Positions 1 to 5,867 of a stretch of DNA of 36,749 bases are shown piece after piece. The notes beneath the pieces were generated by a model, which did not search any database, was not told where the DNA came from, and saw nothing but the letters and a program-made list of their open reading frames with translations. How positions within the stretch are numbered: the stretch's first letter is position 1; each line of letters starts with the position of its first letter. Made by a program: the position numbers and the translations under genes. The stretch lies in the IMG/VR virus record IMGVR_UViG_3300027971_000115, positions 1 through 36,749 of that record; one strand, given 5' to 3'. This DNA comes from a virus.

Positions 1-144
1 ACCTGTCGAAACCCTAAGCCGAGTTTAGGCGGCTAATGCGAAACGTGAGTCGTTTGCGTTTACTTTTTTTGCTTGATTAACGGTCATCGCCTACCGTGCT
101 GTCCACTCTGTTACTTGTTGCCCTGTCAAATCTAGGTCAAGCCC
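1..144 (-). ncRNA. ssrA: tmRNA coding piece (5' half of a permuted tmRNA), cut by window edge
   Basis: On the minus strand the segment opens GGGCTTG, which pairs at all seven positions (one G-U) with CAAGTCC at the 3' end of the piece at 239-303. It continues with CTAGATTTGACAGGG, matching the conserved tmRNA 5' domain (E. coli CTGGATTCGACGGG). Positions 57-25 encode the tag A-N-D-S-R-F-A-L-A-A followed by TAA, preceded by GTAAAC as expected around a resume codon. The tag stop lies in a hairpin (CCTAA/TTAGG, about 29-13), as in helix P5. tmRNA rescues ribosomes stalled on broken mRNA and marks the product for proteolysis. The 5' half lies downstream of the 3' half, so the gene is circularly permuted as in alphaproteobacteria, cyanobacteria and one betaproteobacterial lineage. 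The 3' end of this piece is outside the window. Confidence 0.93.
25..57 (-). other. tmRNA tag reading frame ANDSRFALAA-stop
   Basis: GCA at 57-55 is the probable resume codon, and ten codons run to TAA at 27-25. The C-terminal ALAA is the usual degron recognised by ClpXP and related proteases. The ANDxRFALAA form is closest to betaproteobacterial tags as I remember them (for example ANDERFALAA), which hints at the host group. Confidence 0.9.
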
Positions 145-145
145 A

Positions 146-226
146 TCATAAAAAGAATATTAAAAAAACCAAAATAATAATACTCACTACCCCGCAGGTA
201 TATTGGTATTTCATTTCAGGATCCAT
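146..226 (-). CDS. 26-aa membrane peptide inside the tmRNA intervening segment
   Basis: ATG at 226 follows an AAGGAG Shine-Dalgarno (237-232) by five bases, and 26 codons end at TGA 148-146. The product starts M-D-P-E-M-K-Y-Q-Y, then turns into a run of about 14 hydrophobic residues (VVSIIILVFLIFFL), a likely single membrane segment. The frame fills the intervening segment almost exactly. The ribosome site begins one base after the encoded CCA of the tmRNA acceptor piece (239). The stop ends one base before the predicted RNase P site at G144. No family is recognised. It could be a chance ORF, but the strong ribosome site, the fit and the hydrophobic tail argue otherwise. Confidence 0.6.
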   Translation of the reverse strand: MDPEMKYQYTCGVVSIIILVFLIFFL

Positions 227-238
227 ATAGTCTCCTTA

Positions 239-303
239 TGGTGGACTTGGGGGGATTCGCACCCCCGTCCAGGTCACTTTTCTCTTTGCTTCATACAGCA
301 ATA
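239..303 (-). ncRNA. ssrA: tmRNA acceptor piece (3' half of a permuted tmRNA)
   Basis: On the minus strand this reads into a T-arm (GGGGG-TGCGAAT-CCCCC), then CAAGTCC-A-CCA ending at 239. This is the tRNA-like 3' end of tmRNA with an encoded CCA. The 3' strand CAAGTCC complements GGGCTTG at 144-138, and GTGACCT just before GGAC can pair with AGG-CAAC after GAC in the 5' piece (helix P2). The 5' end is set from the promoter at 310-338 and is approximate. The T-loop has G at position 55, where U is nearly universal. The 94-base spacer to the coding piece is 145-238. Confidence 0.9.
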
Positions 304-309
304 ACTAAC

Positions 310-338
310 ATTATAACGTTATTTATACAACTAGTCAA
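310..338 (-). promoter_or_regulatory. sigma70 promoter of the tmRNA
   Basis: TTGACT (338-333), a 17-bp spacer and TATAAT (315-310). Predicted start is near 303, just upstream of the acceptor piece. The -35 box overlaps the stop codon of the exonuclease gene (333-331). Confidence 0.85.
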
Positions 339-1005
339 GCAATACAGTATCATATGCTTCACGGTAAGATATAAAGTCTTTTATATAGTCATTGCGTTTT
401 TTAATAAAAACTTGTGGATGCTCAGAATCAACTGCAATCATAATTACGATTTGTGGCACTGGTATGCTAGTTCGTTCTTCATACATTACTGCATACGCAG
501 AACATTGCATGAAATATCCTTTAATCCAACCCTCTTCTTTTAACTTGCTTGAAGTCTTGAAGTCGATCACAGATAGTTTACCATCATATTCTGCAATACA
601 GTCAACTCTACCTGCAACTTTTAGATGATGAGAATATAAAGGAACCTCTAATGCATGAATGTTATTCACATGTTCATCCAATAGAGGTTGTATAGATTTA
701 AACATAGCAACAGAATCTGGCATCGTCTTACGTGCAAAGTCTTCTTCATTATTTAAATAGTTTTCGCAAATCTTGTGTACTCTAGTACCACGGCTGGATG
801 CTTTAGTTGAAATACGATTGGCTTCTTCTTCACCCACACGTTTTCTCCATTCAAGGATTTTATCTTTGCCGTGTTGTGAGGTAATAGTAGTCACAGAGGG
901 ATATAAAAATCCCTCTGGAGTTTTGTAAAATCTTTTGCCGTTTACTGTTTCAGTTTCAAGATCATAATCAATGTCACATCCAATATGTTTAAAGTTCACT
1001 TGCAT
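331..1005 (-). CDS. PD-(D/E)XK exonuclease, MGME1/Cas4-like
   Basis: A 224-aa protein with the core of the PD-(D/E)XK nuclease fold: E120 in ALEVPLY, GRVD with D135, and IDFKTS with D148 and K150. Phage relatives of this length are single-strand DNA exonucleases linked to replication and recombination. It is the last gene before the tmRNA, whose promoter starts inside its stop codon. The ATG at 1005 sits only one base from the AGGA of its ribosome site. The GTG two codons later (at 999) is better spaced, so the true start may be there. Confidence 0.85.
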   Translation of the reverse strand: MQVNFKHIGCDIDYDLETETVNGKRFYKTPEGFLYPSVTTITSQHGKDKILEWRKRVGEEEANRISTKASSRGTRVHKICENYLNNEEDFARKTMPDSVAMFKSIQPLLDEHVNNIHALEVPLYSHHLKVAGRVDCIAEYDGKLSVIDFKTSSKLKEEGWIKGYFMQCSAYAVMYEERTSIPVPQIVIMIAVDSEHPQVFIKKRNDYIKDFISYREAYDTVLLD

Positions 1006-1030
1006 TCCTAAGTATTTTATAGTATTTTAT

Positions 1031-1804
1031 TTAGCCTGAGTTTGTGTTATCTTCATATTGGAGTTTGGCAAGAATGTAATCTTTGACTAAGGACGAACGA
1101 ACAATATCATCTGCGGTAAACTCAATTTTAGTGAATGCCTTCATGTGATATGCAATGTCAAAAAATTTAAGAATTCCAGAAACGTCATTTTTCTTTTTAG
1201 TCAAATCTGTTTGGCGATAATCACCACACCAAATAATTTTAGAACGATATCCAACCCTTGTCATAACGGTGTCAATTTCTTCATACGTCATGTTTTGCAT
1301 TTCATCAACAATAATGATCGCATCATCAAATGACATACCACGAATGAATGATGTAGAAATAAACTCAATGTGTCCTTGTTCTTCTAATCTGTCCCATGCA
1401 TCTTTGCGACCAAATAATGTTTCGCAGATTTGACGATATGGCTGTTGATAGATTTCCATCTTCTCATTTACGTCACCTGGTAAATGACCGATTTCACGGG
1501 ATTGAACCGCAGAACGTACTACGATAATTTTATTGAATGGATTTGATTTGTCCATCACTTCTTCGATTGCTTTATACAAAGCACAGAATGTTTTACCTGT
1601 ACCTGCAACGCCATGTAGTGCTACAAAATAGTCACCACGTTTGTATGCATCGAAAAAGAGTTTTTGGTTTTCTGTTAAAGGATCAAAAGTTTTTAAATCA
1701 TCTAGTCTGAGTCTGAGTGTGTTATTAACTGCTTTGAGTTTTGGGATTGGTTGAAGGTCTGGTTCGGTGTTAGCAGTTCTTACTGCGGCAGATTTTCTTG
1801 CCAT
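1031..1804 (-). CDS. phoH: PhoH-like ATPase
   Basis: A 257-aa P-loop protein. The Walker A GVAGTGKT lies near residues 65-72 and the Walker B IIIVDEMQNM near 160-170, in the order seen in the ATPase domain of PhoH and the helicase-like NYN-PhoH family. PhoH is among the most common auxiliary genes of marine and freshwater phages, and its role in infection is unsettled. The chosen start (MARKSAAVR) has AAAAGGG upstream and begins just before the conserved domain. A start at 1840 is possible but lacks a ribosome site. It lies between an FmdB-like gene and the exonuclease, 25 bases apart from the latter. Confidence 0.93.
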   Translation of the reverse strand: MARKSAAVRTANTEPDLQPIPKLKAVNNTLRLRLDDLKTFDPLTENQKLFFDAYKRGDYFVALHGVAGTGKTFCALYKAIEEVMDKSNPFNKIIVVRSAVQSREIGHLPGDVNEKMEIYQQPYRQICETLFGRKDAWDRLEEQGHIEFISTSFIRGMSFDDAIIIVDEMQNMTYEEIDTVMTRVGYRSKIIWCGDYRQTDLTKKKNDVSGILKFFDIAYHMKAFTKIEFTADDIVRSSLVKDYILAKLQYEDNTNSG

Positions 1805-1841
1805 GGGTGCCCTTTTACTTGTAGTATGATGTAACCCCATA

Positions 1842-2078
1842 TTAGAAAGTATTAACAGTTCCTCTAGGATGAGCCTCTTTAGCCTTTGCAAGGACTTCTC
1901 TAAATCCGTTGTCTGGCTTTCGGATGCCCAATCTAATAGGATCACCTAATGATGGAGCGCCTAGCATAACAGATTCATATTGAGGATTCTGTTCAAGGAA
2001 TTCCTCTCTATCAGCAATTTTAAAAAGTTTCTCAATTATCTCGCCAGTCTCACGATGACGAAAGTTGTATGTTGGCAT
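1842..2078 (-). CDS. FmdB-like small protein without zinc-ribbon cysteines
   Basis: A 78-aa protein starting MPTYNFRHRETGEI, the opening of the FmdB/zinc-ribbon family (usually MPTYxFxCxxC) with the cysteine pair replaced by H-R-E-T. The start at 2078 follows GAAGGAAC with good spacing, and the first 29 bases overlap the preceding gene. T4-like phages carry similar cysteine-free versions of unknown function. The second half (GAPSLGDPIRLGIRKPDNGFREVL) matches the usual family tail. I am fairly sure of the family but not of any role. Confidence 0.7.
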   Translation of the reverse strand: MPTYNFRHRETGEIIEKLFKIADREEFLEQNPQYESVMLGAPSLGDPIRLGIRKPDNGFREVLAKAKEAHPRGTVNTF

Positions 2079-2625
2079 GTTTTGTTCCTTCTTCGAACCA
2101 AGAGGGCATTTGTCTTTTGGTCCATCTTGCAAATCTTACTTTATCATGTATATAGTAATTGTGATACGATGTGATTGAATCATTTTTTACTTTATACTCA
2201 TCAGGCATTGCTGGAGTGGGTTCAGTAAAGATTCCTTTAGGAATATTTATGGGGTCCAAGTAAAGTGCGCCCATCAATTTTTCACATGCGTGTTTCTTAC
2301 CATATCTATATGTATACTCTTGCAAAAGATAAAACCACATGCGATAAAGCCAACGATAATTTTCTTTTGATTGTCTTACCCAAATATTAGATGGATGATT
2401 AATGTGGCTTGCTTTATACAAAGTTTTTTCAGACAATTCATCTTTCATCCGCCAACGTTGAATGTTACGATTATTGGCAGTCTTATCGGTATATTGTTCG
2501 CCATCAAGCATACGATGTGCGGTTGACATGAGTTGTGCATACTCAATAATCATTTTGACAACGTGTTTATCTAAGTGCATTTTAGCGCACGTTGATGGAT
2601 CAGGATCAAGATAAAAAATATTCAT
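2050..2625 (-). CDS. Conserved viral protein, MNIFYLD...DKHVVKM type
   Basis: A 191-aa protein beginning MNIFYLDPDPSTCAKMHLDK, followed by HVVKM and a helical segment, then a conserved HPSNIWVRQSKENYRWLY block near residue 75. This architecture recurs in phages and giant viruses. Relatives are sometimes labelled pyrimidine-dimer glycosylase, but I see no DenV catalytic pattern and do not adopt that name. Its ATG overlaps the TGA of the upstream HAD gene (ATGA, 2625-2622), so the two are translationally coupled. Confidence 0.8.
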   Translation of the reverse strand: MNIFYLDPDPSTCAKMHLDKHVVKMIIEYAQLMSTAHRMLDGEQYTDKTANNRNIQRWRMKDELSEKTLYKASHINHPSNIWVRQSKENYRWLYRMWFYLLQEYTYRYGKKHACEKLMGALYLDPINIPKGIFTEPTPAMPDEYKVKNDSITSYHNYYIHDKVRFARWTKRQMPSWFEEGTKHANIQLSSS

Positions 2626-3116
2626 TTATTTGGACAGTAATAATTCAATTTACGAATTGTTTCATCTACGTCTTTATGTAGAATTGAAATACCGCCTGCT
2701 TTATAGAAGCCTGCAACAACATCTTCAGTATCATCAATTAAAATTGTAGATGCATTTGCGTATGCAGATTTCAACGCACGACCAGGAACAGTATTCACTT
2801 TATAAGGAATGCCACGTTCACATAGCCACATAGTCTTTTGCATTGTCACTTCAGCATGATACTTTTGCCCACCGCTAGAAGACAAAATTTCAATTGTGAC
2901 ATTTGGAATTGATTCTACAAATTGTAACAATTTATGTGCGCCTTCTTGCCAATCTAGATTTGCAAAGTTTTCGCCTTCAATAAATTGTGTCCAATTAGAA
3001 GAGAATTCTTTTCTATCTCTAGATGAACCTGGAGTTTCATTAAAGAGTTCAAGATATCGTTTCTCAAACGAACAGAGAACACCATCCATATCTAGATAAA
3101 TTGTTTTTATAGCCAT
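2622..3116 (-). CDS. HAD-superfamily phosphatase, 5'(3')-deoxyribonucleotidase-like
   Basis: A 164-aa HAD hydrolase. Motif I is DMDGV near residues 9-13 (the nucleophile and general acid aspartates), motif II is the ILSSSG segment near 78, a lysine follows in GRALKSAYA, and motif IV is LIDDTEDVV near 127. This order and size match 5' nucleotidase, deoxy C-type phosphatases in phages, which act on nucleotide pools. It sits in an operon with PhoH and the exonuclease and shares ATGA with the next gene. Confidence 0.8.
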   Translation of the reverse strand: MAIKTIYLDMDGVLCSFEKRYLELFNETPGSSRDRKEFSSNWTQFIEGENFANLDWQEGAHKLLQFVESIPNVTIEILSSSGGQKYHAEVTMQKTMWLCERGIPYKVNTVPGRALKSAYANASTILIDDTEDVVAGFYKAGGISILHKDVDETIRKLNYYCPNK

Positions 3117-3235
3117 GCCATCACCAATGCGATAATAACTACAATCATTACTGAATATTCCATTAGAGTGAAATTAGTTATCATTGTAACATACCAATCA
3201 TACTTAGTCAATCGTTCGTGCAATGATAATTTCAT
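3107..3235 (-). CDS. 42-aa single-pass membrane protein
   Basis: ATG at 3235 has CAAGGATGTCAG upstream. The product starts MKLSLHERLTKYDWYVTMI and ends with a hydrophobic stretch (MIVVIIALVMAWL). The start overlaps the stop of the 52-aa gene upstream (ATGA), and the end overlaps the HAD gene start by ten bases. Charged N-terminus and hydrophobic C-terminus suggest an inner-membrane peptide. No family recognised. Confidence 0.65.
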   Translation of the reverse strand: MKLSLHERLTKYDWYVTMITNFTLMEYSVMIVVIIALVMAWL

Positions 3236-3390
3236 TCTGACATCCTTGTGATTAATGCTTGCAGTACGGGTTCAATTTTAAATGCAGGAAGGCTTGTCAT
3301 GTATTGAACATATGGAACTACGTCAATATCAGTCAAGCCTTTATCCCATGCCTCTAATATATAAGATTCAATTAGAGTAGTTTCATCCAT
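3232..3390 (-). CDS. 52-aa conserved-looking phage protein
   Basis: The product starts MDETTLIESYILEAWDKGLT and continues with an acidic and amphipathic sequence ending ITRMSE. A GGTGA ribosome site lies four bases upstream. It follows the regulator gene at 3402 by 11 bases and is coupled to the next small gene by ATGA. No function recognised. Confidence 0.65.
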   Translation of the reverse strand: MDETTLIESYILEAWDKGLTDIDVVPYVQYMTSLPAFKIEPVLQALITRMSE

Positions 3391-3401
3391 AAGTCACCAT
3401 G

Positions 3402-3863
3402 TTACATTGCTCCGCTAACGTAGCCTTTAGCGTATTCACGATCTTCGAAATCTTCAATGTTAGTATCGATTTCGTCCAAAACATCAATTGGTTTACGCTT
3501 GACCATATTGGCCATTGCGTCTTCAATAGAATCCTGTTTAAGCACAGGTTTGGAAACCGCTTTTGCTTTAGCCTTAGGAGCCTTTGCAACTGGTGTTTTT
3601 GTAACAACAGGTTTTGTCACTTTAGCAACTGGTGCTTTAGCGACAGGTGCAGTACCATTGCCAACTAGTTCATAACTAACAACGGCACGACCATCACGAT
3701 TTGCACGGACAGCAAAGCCCGTATTTTTCTTGATTTCCCACAGATAAGTAGAAAGTCGAGTAGGAACGATTCCATCAATCGCCTTCACTTGGCTAACAGT
3801 CATCGGACCTTTAGCGGTTTGGAGGGCTTCGAAAACTTTCACATATTGCAAAGATTTAGTCAT
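3402..3863 (-). CDS. Winged-helix-like protein with Ala/Pro/Lys linker
   Basis: A 153-aa protein. Residues 1-65 resemble a winged helix-turn-helix (helices around VFEALQTAKG, TVSQVKAIDG and RLSTYLWEIKKNTG, then a basic wing RANRDGRAVVSYELV). Residues 70-110 are a low-complexity Ala-Pro-Val-Lys linker. An acidic tail (EIDTNIEDFEDREY) follows. This suggests a DNA-binding regulator with a flexible tail. It is preceded by AAAGGAAA and by its own promoter with a palindrome between the -35 and -10 boxes, so autoregulation is plausible. The DNA-binding role is inferred from fold pattern only. Confidence 0.65.
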   Translation of the reverse strand: MTKSLQYVKVFEALQTAKGPMTVSQVKAIDGIVPTRLSTYLWEIKKNTGFAVRANRDGRAVVSYELVGNGTAPVAKAPVAKVTKPVVTKTPVAKAPKAKAKAVSKPVLKQDSIEDAMANMVKRKPIDVLDEIDTNIEDFEDREYAKGYVSGAM

Positions 3864-3901
3864 AATAAATTTCCTTTAAAAAAGAGTTAACCAACAGATA
3901 C

Positions 3902-3930
3902 ATGGTAACACACCATGGGGTGTTTGTCAA
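3902..3930 (-). promoter_or_regulatory. sigma70 promoter with operator-like palindrome
   Basis: TTGACA (3930-3925), 17 bp, TACCAT (3907-3902). The spacer reads ACAC-C-CCATGG-T-GTGT, a 16-bp palindrome with one mismatched pair, placed where a repressor would block RNA polymerase. The -35 box contains the TGA stop of the gene at 3927. Confidence 0.75.
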
Positions 3931-4340
3931 GCAACAACGACAAAAGGTTTGTCCCATTTGCCAACGTTGATATGAGCATAGTAAGCGGTATCGAAATAAT
4001 CCGTTTGTGCATCACTATTGTCATAATAATCACCAGAATACATTGCAGTAACGATTTTGGTCATTAGTTCTTTTGCCTTACCAGAATAGTGGCTCTGATA
4101 ATGGTAGGGATTCACTTGGTCGTAACCAGTGTCATTGGGACGGAAACCACGGGATACTTGATAGAAGTCAGCACCGCAAGTTTCGTTAGAGTTTGCAATA
4201 AAATCAACAGGCGCAGATTTGATTGTGCATGTGATAGAAAGATTATCGCAACGCAAGGAATACTTAACACCAGTGCCTTTGAGTGCGGCATCAAGGTTTG
4301 CTTTGATTTTCGCTTTACGTTCTTGGTTCATGTAAGCCAT
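3927..4340 (-). CDS. Conserved phage protein, possibly LPD29-like
   Basis: A 137-aa protein starting MAYMNQERKAKIKANLDAAL. The pattern of an N-terminal basic helix, a K-YSLRCDNLSITCTI strand pair, then an NPYHYQ and Tyr/Asp-rich region recalls the LPD29 domain of phage and conjugative polyvalent proteins. I give that family tentatively. Initiation could also be at the second methionine (4331). The stop codon is part of the next promoter's -35 box. Confidence 0.7.
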   Translation of the reverse strand: MAYMNQERKAKIKANLDAALKGTGVKYSLRCDNLSITCTIKSAPVDFIANSNETCGADFYQVSRGFRPNDTGYDQVNPYHYQSHYSGKAKELMTKIVTAMYSGDYYDNSDAQTDYFDTAYYAHINVGKWDKPFVVVA

Positions 4341-4341
4341 T

Positions 4342-4539
4342 TCAGATCACTCCATAATAAAAAGCATCAAGATCATACGAATGAGATTCATACATCATCA
4401 TATCGTGGTAAGCATTCATTGTATCAAGGAATGCTTGGTAAGTCAAGTCAATTTCCTCTTGTTGTTGGGTTAATGCAACAACTTGAAGTTCAGCATTGAT
4501 CAGGGCAATTACTTTAGAGTCCAATTCAAAGAGATTCAT
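4342..4539 (-). CDS. Small protein of unknown function (65 aa)
   Basis: Starts MNLFELDSKVIALINAELQ with AAGGAC upstream. It is mostly helical and ends in an acidic-aromatic stretch (SYDLDAFYYGVI). First gene of the operon driven by the promoter at 4578-4606, and one base apart from the next gene. No family recognised. Confidence 0.75.
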   Translation of the reverse strand: MNLFELDSKVIALINAELQVVALTQQQEEIDLTYQAFLDTMNAYHDMMMYESHSYDLDAFYYGVI

Positions 4540-4577
4540 AATTTAAAGTCCTTAATATCTTCACAACCAACACCCTC

Positions 4578-4606
4578 AGTATATCGCAAGTTCCATCGAA
4601 TGTCAA
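4578..4606 (-). promoter_or_regulatory. sigma70 early promoter
   Basis: TTGACA (4606-4601), 17 bp, TATACT (4583-4578). It lies 32 bp upstream of the gene at 4539, with a TGTTG-N8-CAACA element 15 bp upstream of the -35. Confidence 0.85.
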
Positions 4607-4621
4607 GCACTTTTTCGGCAA

Positions 4622-4639
4622 TGTTGCATAAAAACAACA
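4622..4639. promoter_or_regulatory. TGTTG-N8-CAACA upstream element
   Basis: Inverted repeat TGTTG/CAACA around CATAAAAA, 15 bp upstream of the -35 at 4601. One of ten copies in the window. Confidence 0.75.
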
Positions 4640-4682
4640 CAAATTTAGGCGGTTTTGAGCCGTTTTTTGCTATGGGTTGATG

Positions 4683-5000
4683 CTAGAGTACGTCCGAACC
4701 CTCAGAGCCGCCCAAACGGCGGTCTAGGGCGTCAATATCAGCGCCTAAACGGCGGTGAAAAGAATCTTCCCCATCATCTCCCGAAACCAGCCAATCGATC
4801 CTTTGCACATAAATTTGTGCCAATAAAAGTGACATTCTAGCAATTCTAAATTTTGCAATAGTTTGTGGAGAGTAACCATACCCCTTTGTGCCTCCGTATT
4901 CGTTCAATTCCTCAGAATCATTATCTAAGATAAGTTGTTCGATTTCATCGGCAATTTGTCCGAGTTCATATTGTTTGTATTGAAAATGTCCACCGCTCAT
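4683..5000 (-). CDS. Conserved phage/bacterial protein, MSGGHFQY type
   Basis: A 105-aa protein beginning MSGGHFQYKQYELGQIADEI, a widespread phage and prophage family without known function. The middle carries a conserved YSPQTIAKF-RIARMSLLLAQIYVQRIDWLVSGDD block, and the tail (DALDRRLGG) overlaps the repeated GC-rich 3' module at 4686-4720. A GAGGTGAATT ribosome site supports the start. Confidence 0.85.
   Translation of the reverse strand: MSGGHFQYKQYELGQIADEIEQLILDNDSEELNEYGGTKGYGYSPQTIAKFRIARMSLLLAQIYVQRIDWLVSGDDGEDSFHRRLGADIDALDRRLGGSEGSDVL
4686..4720 (-). repeat. Dispersed 3'-end module, copy 1
   Basis: On the minus strand GCCGTTTGGGCGGC (hairpin-forming) is followed by CTCT, a short spacer and GGACGTACTCTA. 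Related copies lie at 8381-8416 and 21837-21872, each at the end of an operon. Here it lies inside the last codons of the gene at 4683. Confidence 0.6.
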
Positions 5001-5003
5001 AAT

Positions 5004-5204
5004 TCACCTCAAAAATGTTTTAGCAATTTTATCCGCACAGTAATGTCCATCTTTACCATTGTCGCCCATATCTTCGCATATGTTTAGGCATTCCTGAATA
5101 ATCAATTCAGCAAATTTATGAATGTCAATGTAACCGTGAAACAAACGGGGTGACGATATAGAAACTTCAGATTCTTGCAATAATTTATAAAGTTTTTCGT
5201 TCAT
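5004..5204 (-). CDS. Conserved small phage protein (66 aa)
   Basis: Starts MNEKLYKLLQESEV. The C-terminal half (FAELIIQECLNICEDMGDNG, then DGHYCADKI) is a signature common to many T4-like phage proteins of unknown function, sometimes fused to other modules. The ATG overlaps the upstream TGA (ATGA). Confidence 0.8.
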   Translation of the reverse strand: MNEKLYKLLQESEVSISSPRLFHGYIDIHKFAELIIQECLNICEDMGDNGKDGHYCADKIAKTFLR

Positions 5205-5458
5205 GCGAATTCCTCAATGTCGAATTTAGTCATAACTGTTTGCTTTACACCTTTAACTTTAATTGTCTTAGGATAAAAGTATTCGGGGAAACTTGTAGAA
5301 CCATCTTCGTTCACTTGAAGAATTTTGCCAATTGCAATCCATTCTTTGATTGACATTTCCTCACCAGTAAATTGTTCAAGATATTCTTTGCATTGGTCAA
5401 ATGTCTCAAATTCTTTTGAGAACATTAAATTCATAATTTTTGGTTTTGCGAGTAACAT
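5201..5458 (-). CDS. Protein of unknown function (85 aa)
   Basis: Starts MLLAKPKIMNLMFSKEFETF after AAGGAATAAATT. Contains a Ser-Ile-Lys-Glu-Trp-Ile helix and a phage-like VNEDGSTSFPEYFYP turn. Coupled to the next gene by ATGA. No family recognised. Confidence 0.75.
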   Translation of the reverse strand: MLLAKPKIMNLMFSKEFETFDQCKEYLEQFTGEEMSIKEWIAIGKILQVNEDGSTSFPEYFYPKTIKVKGVKQTVMTKFDIEEFA

Positions 5459-5461
5459 AAT

Positions 5462-5683
5462 TTATTCCTTATAAACAAGTGAGGAGGTACCATCGTAACG
5501 TGAAATGTCTTCGTTCCATGAAGGTGGTTGTCCGCATTCAAAATGCGCTACATCACGGCCTTCAATGTCTTCTTCAACATCTAGAATATCAACTTCATCG
5601 GTGTAATGCCAATCGTGGCACCATTCACAATAGACTTTGAATCTATCTTGTGCCATTAGTCGTTTGCTTTGAAAGCCTGTCAT
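5462..5683 (-). CDS. Possible zinc-binding small protein (73 aa)
   Basis: CEWC near residue 19, followed by a DWH and later HFECGQ, offers Cys/His ligands for one zinc site. The start at 5683 shares ATGA with the upstream gene. MAQDRF ten codons later is an alternative start. Acidic overall, no known family. The zinc site is inferred from residue spacing alone. Confidence 0.7.
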   Translation of the reverse strand: MTGFQSKRLMAQDRFKVYCEWCHDWHYTDEVDILDVEEDIEGRDVAHFECGQPPSWNEDISRYDGTSSLVYKE

Positions 5684-5865
5684 TGATCTACCACTCCAAA
5701 TAGTTCTTGAATGTTTTCAATACATGCACGAATATCTACGCCGATATTTGAACAAGCCATATTGTATCCTTTATCCCAATCATCTTTGGGTTTAGTCCTT
5801 TGATCGGCAACTCTATCTTCCAATTCGTATAAAAATTCCAATACTTTAGAATAGTTTTTCTTCAT
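5680..5865 (-). CDS. Small protein of unknown function (61 aa)
   Basis: Begins MKKNYSKVLEFLYELEDRVA. The start at 5865 follows CGGAGTGAAC, a good ribosome site. Contains a GYNMACSNIGVDIR helix seen in small phage proteins. It starts two bases before the upstream stop region. Function unknown. Confidence 0.75.
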   Translation of the reverse strand: MKKNYSKVLEFLYELEDRVADQRTKPKDDWDKGYNMACSNIGVDIRACIENIQELFGVVDQ

Positions 5866-5867
5866 GT

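Noticed and set aside
238-543. Plus-strand frame over the tmRNA acceptor piece and exonuclease end
   Set aside because: Antisense to the tmRNA and to a gene with nuclease motifs. It has no ribosome site of its own.
1805-1945. Longer N-terminus for PhoH (start at 1945 or 1840)
   Set aside because: It overlaps the FmdB-like gene, lacks a ribosome site and is outside the conserved domain.
2050-2625. Naming the protein at 2050 a pyrimidine-dimer glycosylase
   Set aside because: Relatives carry that label in places, but the N-terminal Thr/Arg/Glu catalytic layout of DenV is not visible.
4643-4667. Plus-strand GGCGG-TTTTGA-GCCG followed by a T-run as a terminator
   Set aside because: No plus-strand gene ends there, the stem is only three to four pairs, and no T-run follows on the minus strand.
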